A stretch of 64,000 bases of DNA from CAZLFQ01 sp044229535 (GTDB lineage: Bacteria > Pseudomonadota > Alphaproteobacteria > Rickettsiales > Midichloriaceae): positions 992,001 to 1,056,000 of the forward strand of contig JBGASU010000001.1 of NCBI GenBank assembly GCA_044229535.1. Direction: 5' to 3'. A model generated the notes under the pieces. The model was given only the letters and a program-made list of their open reading frames with translations. It was not told where the DNA came from and did no database searches. Below are positions 33,488-42,321 of this stretch, one piece after another (positions within the stretch are counted from its first letter, which is position 1; the number at the start of each line of letters is the position of its first letter). The position numbers and the translations under genes were made by a program.

Positions 33488-35527
33488 ATGATGAAAAATC
33501 TCCTCAACAAAGAAATCGAAAACATTTTCCTATGGATTCCTGTAATGATGGCTATAGGAATAATTTCATTTTTCCAATTAGATTTTGATCCATCTTTAAC
33601 ACCATGTTTAGTTGCACTTGGCATAACTGCACTTGTGTTTTTTATACTTAGAAAAAAATATTACTTACGCATTGTTGTGCTTGGAATTTTCTTTGTTGTT
33701 TTAGGTTTTTCTACGGCAGTAGTTCGTACAGAATCTCTAAAATCCCCTGTGCTTTCTGAAAAGACAGATGATATTTGGCTTGAAGCTGATGTTTCTGAAA
33801 TTCTTCACAATGAGAAAGGTAAAAGAGTAGTTTTAGAACATATTGATACAGACCATTTGCTGAGTTATGAAACACCTAAAAAAATCCGTATAAGTGTAAA
33901 ATCGAATATAGATGATTTGGAAATTGGGGATCGAATTTTAGTGCGAGCTATTCTCATGCCGCCGCCAGAGCCATCGATGCCTAAAGGTTTCGATTTTGCA
34001 GAATTTGCCTATTTTAAACAGATCGGGGCGATAGGTTATGCCATTAGTAAAGTAACAATTTTAGAAAAAGCTTCTGAGTCGAGTACAATTACTAATTTCA
34101 TTTCTAAACTTAGAAAAAGCGCTGGCGAGAAAATAGCAGCTGTGATGGATCAGCCTGCGGCAGCGATTGGAACGGGCTTACTAGTAGGCGATTCAAGCTC
34201 CATTCCTAAAGATGATTTTGAAATTATTAGAACATCAGGAATCGCCCATATTATTGCTATTTCAGGCATGCACATAGTTGTGGTTGTTGGGATGATATTT
34301 TTGACAATACGATTTTTATTATCCAGATCTCAGCACATAATTTTGCATTACAATATTAAAAAGATCTCGGCATTTATTGCGATACTTGGCAGCTTTTTAT
34401 ATCTGTTATTAGCAGGCAGTCCTGTTTCGGCTCAGCGTGCGTTTGTTATGTCTGCGTTGGTTCTAATTGCGATTATTTTAGATCGTAACGCTAGCCCAAT
34501 GCGTTCGATTGCAATCTCTGCAATAATAATTTTGCTGATCACACCAGAAGCGATTATGAGTGCGAGTTTGCAAATGTCATATGCTGCATGTATAGCCCTT
34601 ATAGCAAGTTTTGAGATTTCAAAACGAATTTTTATTACAGAGGGTCGTCATAAATTTTCTAGATTCAAAAAAGTATCTCTGTATTTTGCATCAGTGACAT
34701 TTGCAAGTTTAGTGGCAGGTTTAGCTACTGCACCGTTTATTATTTATCACTTCAATCAGTTTTCGACTTACAGTTTGCTTACAAATATTTTATCAGTGCC
34801 GTTATCCGATTTTTATATTATGCCTCTAGGGATGATAGCATTGTTACTGATGCCATTTGGTTTAGAAAAAATTGCATTAGTTCCTATGGAATGGGGAATT
34901 AATTTGATGTTTGGCTATGCAAAATATATCAGCACATTGCCTAACGCTTCATTTTATATACCAAGCTTCACAGATGCTGGCATAGCCTTAATTGCCTGTG
35001 GCGGCCTTGTTATTTGTTTTTCTAATACCAAACTTCGTTTCGCTGGAATATTACCGATTGTGCTTGGCTTCACCACACTCTATGAATATAAAAAACCACA
35101 TATTCTGCTTGATAAAGAAGGTAAAATATTTGCCATATTGAATGATCAGAATCAGTTGATTGTTTCATCAAAATCCAAAGCAAGATTCACCCGTGATGTG
35201 TGGTTGCAATCTTCTGGTGAAAATGAAGTTATAACCCTCAAAGACATCGGCGATGAAAACTGCACTAAGGATTTATGCTTATATGAAAAAAATGGCAAGA
35301 TGGCAGTGATCGTTGGTGCTAAAGAAGATCCAAGTTTATATTGTGTTGGCGTTGACTTGTTTATTAATACTAGTGAAAAAGAATTCGTCTGTGACCAAGC
35401 AAAGACCAACATTAATTTGACTGACTTAAACCAAAAAGGTGCGCATATGATTTGGTTGGATGATCAAGTGGTGATTGACACAGTTGCTGACCACAGAGCA
35501 AGTAGGGTTTGGAATAATCGAGGATAA
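33488..35527 (+). CDS. comEC: ComEC/Rec2-family DNA-uptake channel
   Basis: 679-residue inner-membrane protein. Two N-terminal membrane segments, then an extracytoplasmic OB-like domain (DIWLEADVSEILHN, GDRILVRAILMPPPEPSMPKG), then the polytopic competence domain with GLLVGDSSSIPKDDFEIIR, GIAHIIAISGMHI, LAGSPVSAQRAFVMSALVL and LQMSYAACIALIA. The C-terminal part after residue 510 is short and does not show the His-rich metallo-beta-lactamase motifs found in long ComEC forms. Together with dprA it suggests uptake of single-stranded DNA. Confidence 0.9.
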   Translation: MMKNLLNKEIENIFLWIPVMMAIGIISFFQLDFDPSLTPCLVALGITALVFFILRKKYYLRIVVLGIFFVVLGFSTAVVRTESLKSPVLSEKTDDIWLEADVSEILHNEKGKRVVLEHIDTDHLLSYETPKKIRISVKSNIDDLEIGDRILVRAILMPPPEPSMPKGFDFAEFAYFKQIGAIGYAISKVTILEKASESSTITNFISKLRKSAGEKIAAVMDQPAAAIGTGLLVGDSSSIPKDDFEIIRTSGIAHIIAISGMHIVVVVGMIFLTIRFLLSRSQHIILHYNIKKISAFIAILGSFLYLLLAGSPVSAQRAFVMSALVLIAIILDRNASPMRSIAISAIIILLITPEAIMSASLQMSYAACIALIASFEISKRIFITEGRHKFSRFKKVSLYFASVTFASLVAGLATAPFIIYHFNQFSTYSLLTNILSVPLSDFYIMPLGMIALLLMPFGLEKIALVPMEWGINLMFGYAKYISTLPNASFYIPSFTDAGIALIACGGLVICFSNTKLRFAGILPIVLGFTTLYEYKKPHILLDKEGKIFAILNDQNQLIVSSKSKARFTRDVWLQSSGENEVITLKDIGDENCTKDLCLYEKNGKMAVIVGAKEDPSLYCVGVDLFINTSEKEFVCDQAKTNINLTDLNQKGAHMIWLDDQVVIDTVADHRASRVWNNRG

Positions 35528-35571
35528 ATCAATGATTCTGAGTATTCATTTACCCTCTTAAGTTCAGAAAA

Positions 35572-35973
35572 TTAAATAGCAGCTATTGCTTGTCCAGTTG
35601 TCTGTGTTTTTTCTTGAGCAGCTATAATCTTAAGCAATTCGTCTAATGCTTTTGGGCTATGAAATGTAAGTGATGTAATATAACCATCTAGGCCGCCAAC
35701 ACCGTCTGCTTTAAATGCTGTTTCTTTGTCTGAAGTGCTATAAACTCTGCTAAAAGACCATTCACCATCATCCTTTGATAGAATTGATGTAAAATTCCCA
35801 GACGTTGCAATTAAATCTGCCAATTTTTTCGCGGTTTCCCAAGGTGCAAATCCTCCTATAGACAAATTAGCTATAGATCCGAATTCATTAGGTGTTTCGA
35901 AAGTCGTAAGACTTCCATCTGACTGATTGTTAGATAAAGACATTAAAAAGCTAGTTAAGTTTGTTATTGTCAT
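35572..35973 (-). CDS. Uncharacterised 133-aa protein
   Basis: Not recognised. Soluble, with no signal peptide or membrane span; Ser/Thr-rich N-terminus, then LSIGGFAPWETAKKLADLI and a C-terminal helix (ALDELLKIIAAQEKTQTTG). A possible promoter TTGAAC-N17-CATAGT lies upstream on the minus strand (about 36001-36029). Flanked by comEC (convergent) and apt (divergent). Confidence 0.6.
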   Translation of the reverse strand: MTITNLTSFLMSLSNNQSDGSLTTFETPNEFGSIANLSIGGFAPWETAKKLADLIATSGNFTSILSKDDGEWSFSRVYSTSDKETAFKADGVGGLDGYITSLTFHSPKALDELLKIIAAQEKTQTTGQAIAAI

Positions 35974-36093
35974 TTTATTACCATTGAAAAGTTACATAGT
36001 TACTATGAGCAGAAATAAGCGAGAGTTCAAATCAAATCTTGACCTTTTTTCTTTAAAACTCATACTTAATACTACACCTATTAATTCAAAAAT

Positions 36094-36597
36094 ATGCTCG
36101 ATCTAAAGAAACATATAACCAATACTCCTGACTTCCCAGCAAAAGGAATTATCTTTAGAGATATTTCACCATTGCTGAGAGAAAAGTTTGTAGAAACAAT
36201 AGATGCATTATCTAAGCTCTACAGCCCTTCTGAGTGGAATGAAATAGATTGCATAGGCGGCATTGAATCGCGTGGCTTTATATTCGCAGCCCCTCTTGCG
36301 TATAAGCTAAATAAGGGCTTGGTGATGATCAGAAAAAAAGGCAAGTTGCCAAACCCAGCTGCCAAACAAAGCTACACATTAGAGTATGGTGAAGCGACAT
36401 TAGAGATGCATGCTGGCAAAGGACGAATGATGATTTTAGACGATGTTTTGGCAACTGGCGGCACATTAACTGCAGCTGCAAATTTAGCCGATAAAGCAGG
36501 CTATGATGTGAAGGCTTTAGGAGTGCTAATAGATTTAAATATTATAAAAGACTTTAAATGGCGAGATGTTCGGTGTAAAAGCCTCATAGGCTATTAA
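36094..36597 (+). CDS. apt: Adenine phosphoribosyltransferase
   Basis: 167-residue purine-salvage enzyme making AMP from adenine and PRPP. FPAKGIIFRDISPLL and GIESRGFIFAAPLA near the N-terminus; the PRPP-binding motif MILDDVLATGGTLTAA near residue 110. Length fits the family. Nineteen bases ahead of prmC. Confidence 0.95.
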   Translation: MLDLKKHITNTPDFPAKGIIFRDISPLLREKFVETIDALSKLYSPSEWNEIDCIGGIESRGFIFAAPLAYKLNKGLVMIRKKGKLPNPAAKQSYTLEYGEATLEMHAGKGRMMILDDVLATGGTLTAAANLADKAGYDVKALGVLIDLNIIKDFKWRDVRCKSLIGY

Positions 36598-36615
36598 TCA
36601 TCTTCATCGTCAAAA

Positions 36616-37443
36616 ATGGTAACAATCAAACAAGTATTAAAAGACGCAGTTCAGCAGCTGAGTGCTTGCCGACATGTTACAACTGCCCAGCTTGATGCCG
36701 AAATTTTGCTTGCGCATGCGCTTAGTAAAAGTAGAGAATATCTAATTGGCCATGCAGACGACAATGTAGATCCAGAAATTATAAAGCCGTTGCTGCAAAG
36801 ACGACTTGAGGGCGAACCAATAGCATATATTTTAGGCATAAAAGAATTCTGGGGAATGGATTTCAAAGTTACAAAAGATACTTTAATTCCTCGTCCAGAA
36901 ACTGAGCTGATAATTGAAAAAGCCTTGGAGATATTCGCAGATAAAAAAACTAATTTGGAAGTCTTGGATTTAGGGACTGGGACTGGCTGTATAATACTAT
37001 CAATACTTGAAGAGTTTCCGAATGCTGTAGGGGTAGGTGTAGACATTTCGAATAAGGCACTGGACATTGCAAGACAAAATGCGTTGGGAAATAGCAGAAT
37101 TGAATTTATTCAAAGTAACTGGTTCGATAATTTGGGAGATAGAAAATTTGATTTAATTGTATCAAATCCACCTTACATTTCAAAATTCGAAAGCTTGGGA
37201 ATATCTGTTGTGGATTTTGAACCACACACAGCTTTGTTTTCGGAAGATAATGGTTACGAGTGTTATAAAATTATAGCTAAAAGCATCAAACAACATCTCA
37301 AAAAAAATGGAGTAGGGATTTTTGAATTTGGCCAAGGACAAGCTGCTAGAATACAGGCGATTTTTTTCAAGCATGGCTTTACGCATATAGAGATCTGTAA
37401 CGACTTAGCAGGGATAGCGCGCTGTATTGTTTTAAAACAATAA
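36616..37443 (+). CDS. prmC: Release factor glutamine methyltransferase
   Basis: 275 residues; methylates the GGQ glutamine of RF1/RF2. SAM-binding LDLGTGTGCIILSIL and catalytic NPPY in DLIVSNPPYISKFE are diagnostic; N-terminal helical domain with DAEILLAHAL, and YILGIKEFWGMDFKV then IPRPETELI. Probably co-transcribed with apt. Confidence 0.95.
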   Translation: MVTIKQVLKDAVQQLSACRHVTTAQLDAEILLAHALSKSREYLIGHADDNVDPEIIKPLLQRRLEGEPIAYILGIKEFWGMDFKVTKDTLIPRPETELIIEKALEIFADKKTNLEVLDLGTGTGCIILSILEEFPNAVGVGVDISNKALDIARQNALGNSRIEFIQSNWFDNLGDRKFDLIVSNPPYISKFESLGISVVDFEPHTALFSEDNGYECYKIIAKSIKQHLKKNGVGIFEFGQGQAARIQAIFFKHGFTHIEICNDLAGIARCIVLKQ

Positions 37444-37502
37444 ATTGATATATTTTACTATTTATGTAACATATTAATTAGTGATTACCTAAAGAGCAGT
37501 GA

Positions 37503-38498
37503 ATGAAGATAAATGGCGTAGAGAAAGCAGCTATGTTTATGATGGCAATAAACCAAGATGTTGCCATTAAAGTTTTTCAGCTACTCGAAGATGAAGAGAT
37601 TAAAGAAATATCCCAAGCCATGTCTAGTTTAGGAAGCGTTGCAGCAGAAAATATAGAAAAACTTATAATCGAATATAGCAATGAGATAAATGCCTCTGTG
37701 TCTTTTGTAGGCAACGTTCAAAATACCGAAAGATTCCTCCGTAAAATTCTTGGTAAAGATAAAGTTGATGTAATCTTAGAAGACATACGAGGACCAGCTG
37801 GTAGAAATATTTGGGATAAACTAGCTAATGTAAACGAGGAAATGTTGGCAAATTACCTCAAGAATGAATATCCACAAACTGCCGCTTTAATACTTAGCAA
37901 ATTACCTTCTGCACACGCTGCAAAAGTTCTTGGCTCGTTCTCAAATGAGTTCTCTTTTGAGATTATTAAAAGAATGCTCGCTATGGATTCAGTAAAAAAA
38001 GAAGTCTTAGAAAAAGTTGAAAAAACTCTAAGAACAGAATTTATTAGCACCCTAACTAAAACTCAAAAATATGACAATAATCAAGCTATGGCTGAAATTT
38101 TCAATAACTTTGACCGCACTACCGAGTCAAAATTTATGGAAATGCTAGAGAAGTATAGTACAGAAGCGGCTGAAAAAATTAAGAGCTTGATGTTCACATT
38201 CGACGACATGAAAAAAATCGATACTGTTGGCATTCAAGCAATACTTAAAACCATTGATAAATCTAGGTTGGCTCTTGCAATGAAAGGAACTACTGAAGAA
38301 ATCCGTAAGAAATTTATCGATAATATGTCGCAACGTGCAGCTAAAATCCTTATGGAGGAAATTGAAGGCATGGGACCTGTACGCTTAAAAGATGTAGATG
38401 AAGCACAAGCTGAAATTATCAATGTAGCAAAAGATCTAATCAATAGAGGTGAGATCGAACTGTCAGATGGCGGCGAAGCTGACCAATTAATCTATTAG
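37503..38498 (+). CDS. fliG: Flagellar motor switch protein FliG
   Basis: 331-residue C-ring protein that meets MotA and transmits torque. N-terminal domain begins KAAMFMMAINQDVAIKVFQ; middle domain has NEYPQTAALILSKLPSAHAAKVLGSF (the EHPQ-like motif is NEYPQT); C-terminal torque helix region includes GTTEEIRKKFIDNMSQRA and MGPVRLKDVDEAQ. First of fliG-fliH-fliN. A degenerate TTTACTATTTATGTAAC stretch upstream resembles a CtrA box with wrong spacing, so I do not call it. Confidence 0.94.
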   Translation: MKINGVEKAAMFMMAINQDVAIKVFQLLEDEEIKEISQAMSSLGSVAAENIEKLIIEYSNEINASVSFVGNVQNTERFLRKILGKDKVDVILEDIRGPAGRNIWDKLANVNEEMLANYLKNEYPQTAALILSKLPSAHAAKVLGSFSNEFSFEIIKRMLAMDSVKKEVLEKVEKTLRTEFISTLTKTQKYDNNQAMAEIFNNFDRTTESKFMEMLEKYSTEAAEKIKSLMFTFDDMKKIDTVGIQAILKTIDKSRLALAMKGTTEEIRKKFIDNMSQRAAKILMEEIEGMGPVRLKDVDEAQAEIINVAKDLINRGEIELSDGGEADQLIY

Positions 38499-38502
38499 TT
38501 TT

Positions 38503-39207
38503 ATGTCAGAAGCAAAGATAATCAGATTCCCACTCAAAGATGTTAACTTAGTGAAATCTGCAGCTGTAGAAAAAGAACTAGTAGATATTAATTCCATAAA
38601 TGAGCTACCAGAAATAGAAAAGCCCGAAGAAATTTTTTCCATTCCAGCAAAGGAGCTAGAAACTATTAAACAAAAAGCTTTTCAGGAAGGTTATGACAAA
38701 AGCCAAGCTGAAAAAACAAATGAGGCAAGCCAGCAAGAAACAGCCCTAAGCTTTAAGCTCTCTGGAGTGATAACAAAAATCGAAGAGCTAGATAAAATAC
38801 ATTACAATTCTTTAAAAGATCTAGCCCTAGAATCTGCTAACTTATCAATTAAAATCGCTCAAAAATTGATGGGAGAAGTGTCAAACATCCAAGAGCACAG
38901 AATTTTTAGATTCTTCGATGAAGTCTTGGAAAAAATTAAAAATGAATCATCGATCACAATATATTTAGAACCAACATTAGCTGAAACATTGACACCTAAA
39001 ATCAATGAAATGGTTAGTTCTAAGAATATAAAATCATCAGTAAAAGTGCTACCTAATGACAAACTGTCAGATGGACAATGCACTATAGATTGGAATCAGG
39101 GCAAAGCCATTTTAAATACCGAAAATCTTCTTAACCTATTGCAGGTAGAAACTTCTACACCGCAGCCAGATGCTATTCAAAATGAAAACTTGCAAAATCT
39201 ATCATAA
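38503..39207 (+). CDS. fliH: Flagellar assembly protein FliH-like
   Basis: 234 residues. Probable FliH, the regulator of the FliI ATPase, from its position between fliG and fliN and its form: a disordered charged N-terminus, a helical middle (ETIKQKAFQEGYDKSQAEK), and a C-terminal domain with SIKIAQKLMG and DGQCTIDWNQGKAILNTE, which is typical of FliH/YscL. Sequence conservation in this family is low. Starts 4 bases after fliG. Confidence 0.75.
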   Translation: MSEAKIIRFPLKDVNLVKSAAVEKELVDINSINELPEIEKPEEIFSIPAKELETIKQKAFQEGYDKSQAEKTNEASQQETALSFKLSGVITKIEELDKIHYNSLKDLALESANLSIKIAQKLMGEVSNIQEHRIFRFFDEVLEKIKNESSITIYLEPTLAETLTPKINEMVSSKNIKSSVKVLPNDKLSDGQCTIDWNQGKAILNTENLLNLLQVETSTPQPDAIQNENLQNLS

Positions 39208-39247
39208 TCTGGTGATATATAAGCAATCATGAAATTTCAAGGATGAT

Positions 39248-39523
39248 ATGTCTGAAACCGAACAAAATACTGGAAACGCTGAAGCTGATATCCAAGCTGT
39301 ATATGATGTTCCTTTACAAGTTTCAGCTGTACTTGGCAGAGCTTCAATGAAAGTGAATCAACTTGTGAAGCTCTCACGTGGATCCGTTGTGGAACTAGAC
39401 AGAAAAGTTGGCGAAGCTGTGGACGTCTTTATAAATGACCGTCTAGTTGCTAAAGGAGAGATAGTTCTTGTTGATAACAAAATTGGCATCACCATAACAG
39501 AGCTAGTAAAAAAAGAAGGCTAG
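39248..39523 (+). CDS. fliN: Flagellar motor switch protein FliN
   Basis: 91-residue C-ring protein of the SpoA family: VPLQVSAVLGRASMKVNQLV, LSRGSVVELDRKVGEAVDVF and GEIVLVDNKIGITITEL are characteristic. AAGGA precedes the ATG. Its stop codon shares CTAG with the stop of convergent rluD, a 4-base overlap. Confidence 0.93.
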   Translation: MSETEQNTGNAEADIQAVYDVPLQVSAVLGRASMKVNQLVKLSRGSVVELDRKVGEAVDVFINDRLVAKGEIVLVDNKIGITITELVKKEG

Positions 39524-40488
39524 CTTATCTCTATATGTTCTATAAGGTTTCTGATATCATTTGGAATATCTACTTCATATTCCATGTATTCATCTTTAAT
39601 TGGATGAATAAACCCAATCTTCTTTGCATGCAAGGCCTGTCTTGGGAATGAACGAATTAGTTGCCCTACCTTCATACTAAAATCAGATAAATTATGATTC
39701 TTCGAACGCCCATAAACTTGATCTCCAACAATCGGACATTTCTTATGGTCCATATGCACTCTTATCTGATGGGTTCTACCTGTTTCTAAATTACATTCAA
39801 CTTCACTTATTGCTCCCTTGTGCGTTTTTAAAATTCTATAATGCGTAACAGCTAATTTATCTCCTGAATGCTTAACAGACATTTTTTTTCTATCTACTTT
39901 ACTCCTGCCATACGCTGTACTGATAGTTCCAACAGCTGGGGATAAAGTTCCATAAATCAAAGCATGATATGTTCGTTTTACTTCTCTATTAGCGATCGCC
40001 TGCGTTAGCTTGCTATGCGCTATATCAGTCTTCGCTACTAGCATAATTCCCGAAGTATCTTTATCAAGCCTATGCACAATTCCAGGACGATTAGGATCCC
40101 CAGTATTTGCTAATTTATTTTTACAATAATATGCTAATGCATTAACCAAAGTATCGTCATAATTTCCTGCACCTGGATGAACCGTAAGACCAGCTGGCTT
40201 ATTTATCACCATCATATCTTCATCTTCATAAACAACTTCGAAAGGAATTTGCTTAGCAACAATTCTGACTTGTTCAACTGGCTTTTGCGTTACGATAATT
40301 TCATCACTTTCTTTGACTTGAAAAGAGCAATCTGTTACTGTAACACCATTAACTTTTACAAGGCTATTCTCTATTAGTTTCTGTAACCTAGATCGCGAAT
40401 ATTCTTTAAGTTGGCTAGCCATACACTTATCTAGTCTACATAACTTGGCTTCCACTTTGATTTTTAAAATTTCATCTTTTGGTATCAT
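39520..40488 (-). CDS. rluD: RluD-like 23S rRNA pseudouridine synthase
   Basis: 322 residues: S4 domain (LQKLIENSLVKVNG) and synthase core with VINKPAGLTVHPGAGN, IVHRLDKDTSGIMLVAKT (catalytic Asp) and GRTHQIRVHMDH. The HPGAGN form and length favour RluD over RluC. Its start codon and that of the next, divergent gene touch back to back (CATATG), leaving no intergenic promoter space. Confidence 0.92.
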   Translation of the reverse strand: MIPKDEILKIKVEAKLCRLDKCMASQLKEYSRSRLQKLIENSLVKVNGVTVTDCSFQVKESDEIIVTQKPVEQVRIVAKQIPFEVVYEDEDMMVINKPAGLTVHPGAGNYDDTLVNALAYYCKNKLANTGDPNRPGIVHRLDKDTSGIMLVAKTDIAHSKLTQAIANREVKRTYHALIYGTLSPAVGTISTAYGRSKVDRKKMSVKHSGDKLAVTHYRILKTHKGAISEVECNLETGRTHQIRVHMDHKKCPIVGDQVYGRSKNHNLSDFSMKVGQLIRSFPRQALHAKKIGFIHPIKDEYMEYEVDIPNDIRNLIEHIEIS

Positions 40489-40794
40489 ATGAGTAAAGAA
40501 AGTGAATTACGTTTTTTAAAGTTTTTTATATATTCTATGGGCTTAGTAATGATGCTAGGCGTGCTTATTATAACATATACTATCTATAAACGTAACATCG
40601 TTTTAGATAAGGACAATATTGAACAAAATCAAAGTTCTAAGTGTCCTACTGAATCCATATTGATACCGAGCAGCGCTGTAAGCGCATCAATAACTCAGAA
40701 CAAGTTAGCCATCCTTACAGAAGAGCAAGATGTATTGATTTATGATGTCTGCAAGGGTAAACTCCTGAGTAAAATTAAATTGATCATTAAATAA
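40489..40794 (+). CDS. DUF6476-like single-pass membrane protein
   Basis: 101 residues with one N-terminal membrane helix (LKFFIYSMGLVMMLGVLIIT) and a short, probably periplasmic, domain. It resembles small alphaproteobacterial proteins encoded divergently from rluD and annotated DUF6476; function is unknown. The two ATGs form CATATG with rluD. Its stop shares a base with the nrdR ATG (TAATG). Confidence 0.7.
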   Translation: MSKESELRFLKFFIYSMGLVMMLGVLIITYTIYKRNIVLDKDNIEQNQSSKCPTESILIPSSAVSASITQNKLAILTEEQDVLIYDVCKGKLLSKIKLIIK

Positions 40795-41258
40795 TGAAGT
40801 GTCCTTTTTGTGATTTCTTAGACACCCAAGTAAAAGATTCTAGACCATCAGACGATGGCTTGGTGATAAAGAGGAGAAGACAATGCCCTAGCTGCGGCGC
40901 CAGATTTACTACACATGAACGCACAGAATTAAGAGAACTTAGGGTAGTGAAAAAGAATGGAGAAAAAAGACCATTCGATGGTAGCAAAATTCTTAGGTCA
41001 ATTAGTGTTGCCACCAGAAAACGTCCTGTTACATCAGAACAAGCTGATGCGATATTATCAGAAGTGATTAAAAAATTAGAAAAATATGGAGAAGGAGAAG
41101 TTGAGACCCAAATCGTAGGCCAACTAGTTATGGAGGAACTGTCTAAAATTGATGAAGTTTCATATGTAAGATACGCCTCAGTTTATAAAGATTTTTCGAA
41201 TGCTGGTGACTTTGGTAAATTTATTGCAGGAATAAAAAAACAAAATGAGCTCAAATAA
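40794..41258 (+). CDS. nrdR: Transcriptional repressor NrdR
   Basis: 154-residue repressor of ribonucleotide reductase genes. Zinc ribbon with four cysteines (MKCPFCDFLDTQVKDSR, RRQCPSCGARFTTHER) and an ATP-cone (VVKKNGEKRPFDGSKILRSI). Family length is normal. Overlaps murG by 14 bases, an uncommon neighbour; in many bacteria nrdR lies next to glyA or ribD instead. Confidence 0.96.
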   Translation: MKCPFCDFLDTQVKDSRPSDDGLVIKRRRQCPSCGARFTTHERTELRELRVVKKNGEKRPFDGSKILRSISVATRKRPVTSEQADAILSEVIKKLEKYGEGEVETQIVGQLVMEELSKIDEVSYVRYASVYKDFSNAGDFGKFIAGIKKQNELK

Positions 41259-42321
41259 AAGAATTGTATTGGCTGCGGGGGGGACTGGTGGGCATATTTT
41301 TCCAGCGCAAGCATTATGTAGTTTGCTACAAAAACATAAATACCACCCTATACTTTTTTGCGATGAACGAACTAATAAATTTTTACAATCTCCATTAAGT
41401 GAAATTGAAAAATATAAAATATTATCTACTCAATTCTCAGGAAACTTTCTGCAAAAAATGACAAGCTTATTATTAATAATAATAAGCTGTCTTTTGGTAT
41501 TCACAAAATTGGCGAGATCGCGCCCGAGCCTAATTATAGGCTTTGGCGGATATCCATCTTTCCCTACATTACTTGCCGCATTCGTATTGAGAATACCATT
41601 TGCTATACACGAACAAAATGCAGTACTAGGTAGAGTGAATAGGGTTTTTGCCAAATTCGCGAAGAAGATTTTCCTTACTTTTCCTAATACAAAATTCGCC
41701 CCTAAACATAACTCCATTCTAACTGGAAATTTTATTCGTCCAGAAGTGTTAAATGCCAAAACACAAAATAAAAAACCTGATAAAATATACATATTAATTA
41801 CAGGTGGCAGTCAAGGGGCGCAAATTTTCTCAGAAATAATACCACAAACAATTTGCCTTTTACCTAAAAGCCTGCAAAAAAATTTAGTGATTAATCAGCA
41901 AGCTAGAGAGAACCTGATAGATTCAACAAAACATATGTATAAAAAATGCGCCGCTAAAATTGAGGTTAAAAGTTTTTTTGTAAATATAGGTGAACTACTA
42001 AAGCAAGCCGACTTAGTCATTTGTAGGGCTGGCGCCTCAACAATTACAGAACTTTGCGCCTTAGGGAAACCATCGATCCTTATTCCTTACAAGCATGCTA
42101 AGGATAACCACCAGTTCTATAATGCAAAATACCTTTCTGATAACCACGCATCTATAATTAGACAAGAAGAAAATCTTACAGCAAAAGATTTGCATACCGA
42201 AATTTTAAGACTACTTAATAGACCTCAGACTCTCTCCACCATGAGCAAAGCAACTAAGTCACTTGCAATGCACAATACTAATAAAATTGTTATAGGCGAA
42301 ATTAAAAAGATATTTAGTTAA
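41245..42321 (+). CDS. murG: UDP-GlcNAc:lipid I GlcNAc transferase MurG
   Basis: 358-residue peripheral membrane enzyme making lipid II. AAGGTGGHIFPAQALC is the N-terminal glycine-rich loop; LIIGFGGYPSFPTLLAA, HEQNAVLGRVNR, ITGGSQGAQIFSE and CRAGASTITELCALGKP follow in order. Together with glmM and mreC, it shows a working peptidoglycan pathway. A perfect AT-rich inverted repeat lies inside (41464-41488). Converges on the M48 protease gene with an 8-base overlap. Confidence 0.95.
   Translation: MSSNKRIVLAAGGTGGHIFPAQALCSLLQKHKYHPILFCDERTNKFLQSPLSEIEKYKILSTQFSGNFLQKMTSLLLIIISCLLVFTKLARSRPSLIIGFGGYPSFPTLLAAFVLRIPFAIHEQNAVLGRVNRVFAKFAKKIFLTFPNTKFAPKHNSILTGNFIRPEVLNAKTQNKKPDKIYILITGGSQGAQIFSEIIPQTICLLPKSLQKNLVINQQARENLIDSTKHMYKKCAAKIEVKSFFVNIGELLKQADLVICRAGASTITELCALGKPSILIPYKHAKDNHQFYNAKYLSDNHASIIRQEENLTAKDLHTEILRLLNRPQTLSTMSKATKSLAMHNTNKIVIGEIKKIFS
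41464..41488. repeat. Perfect palindrome inside murG
   Basis: AGCTTATTATTA, one base, then its exact reverse complement. It lies in codons for a hydrophobic stretch (LLLIIISCL), where AT-rich codons favour such symmetry, so it may be a by-product of codon use. Confidence 0.6.

Noticed and set aside
37455..37480. CtrA-like sequence upstream of fliG
   Set aside because: TTTACTATTTATGTAAC has the half-sites one base too far apart and two mismatches; no well-placed -10.
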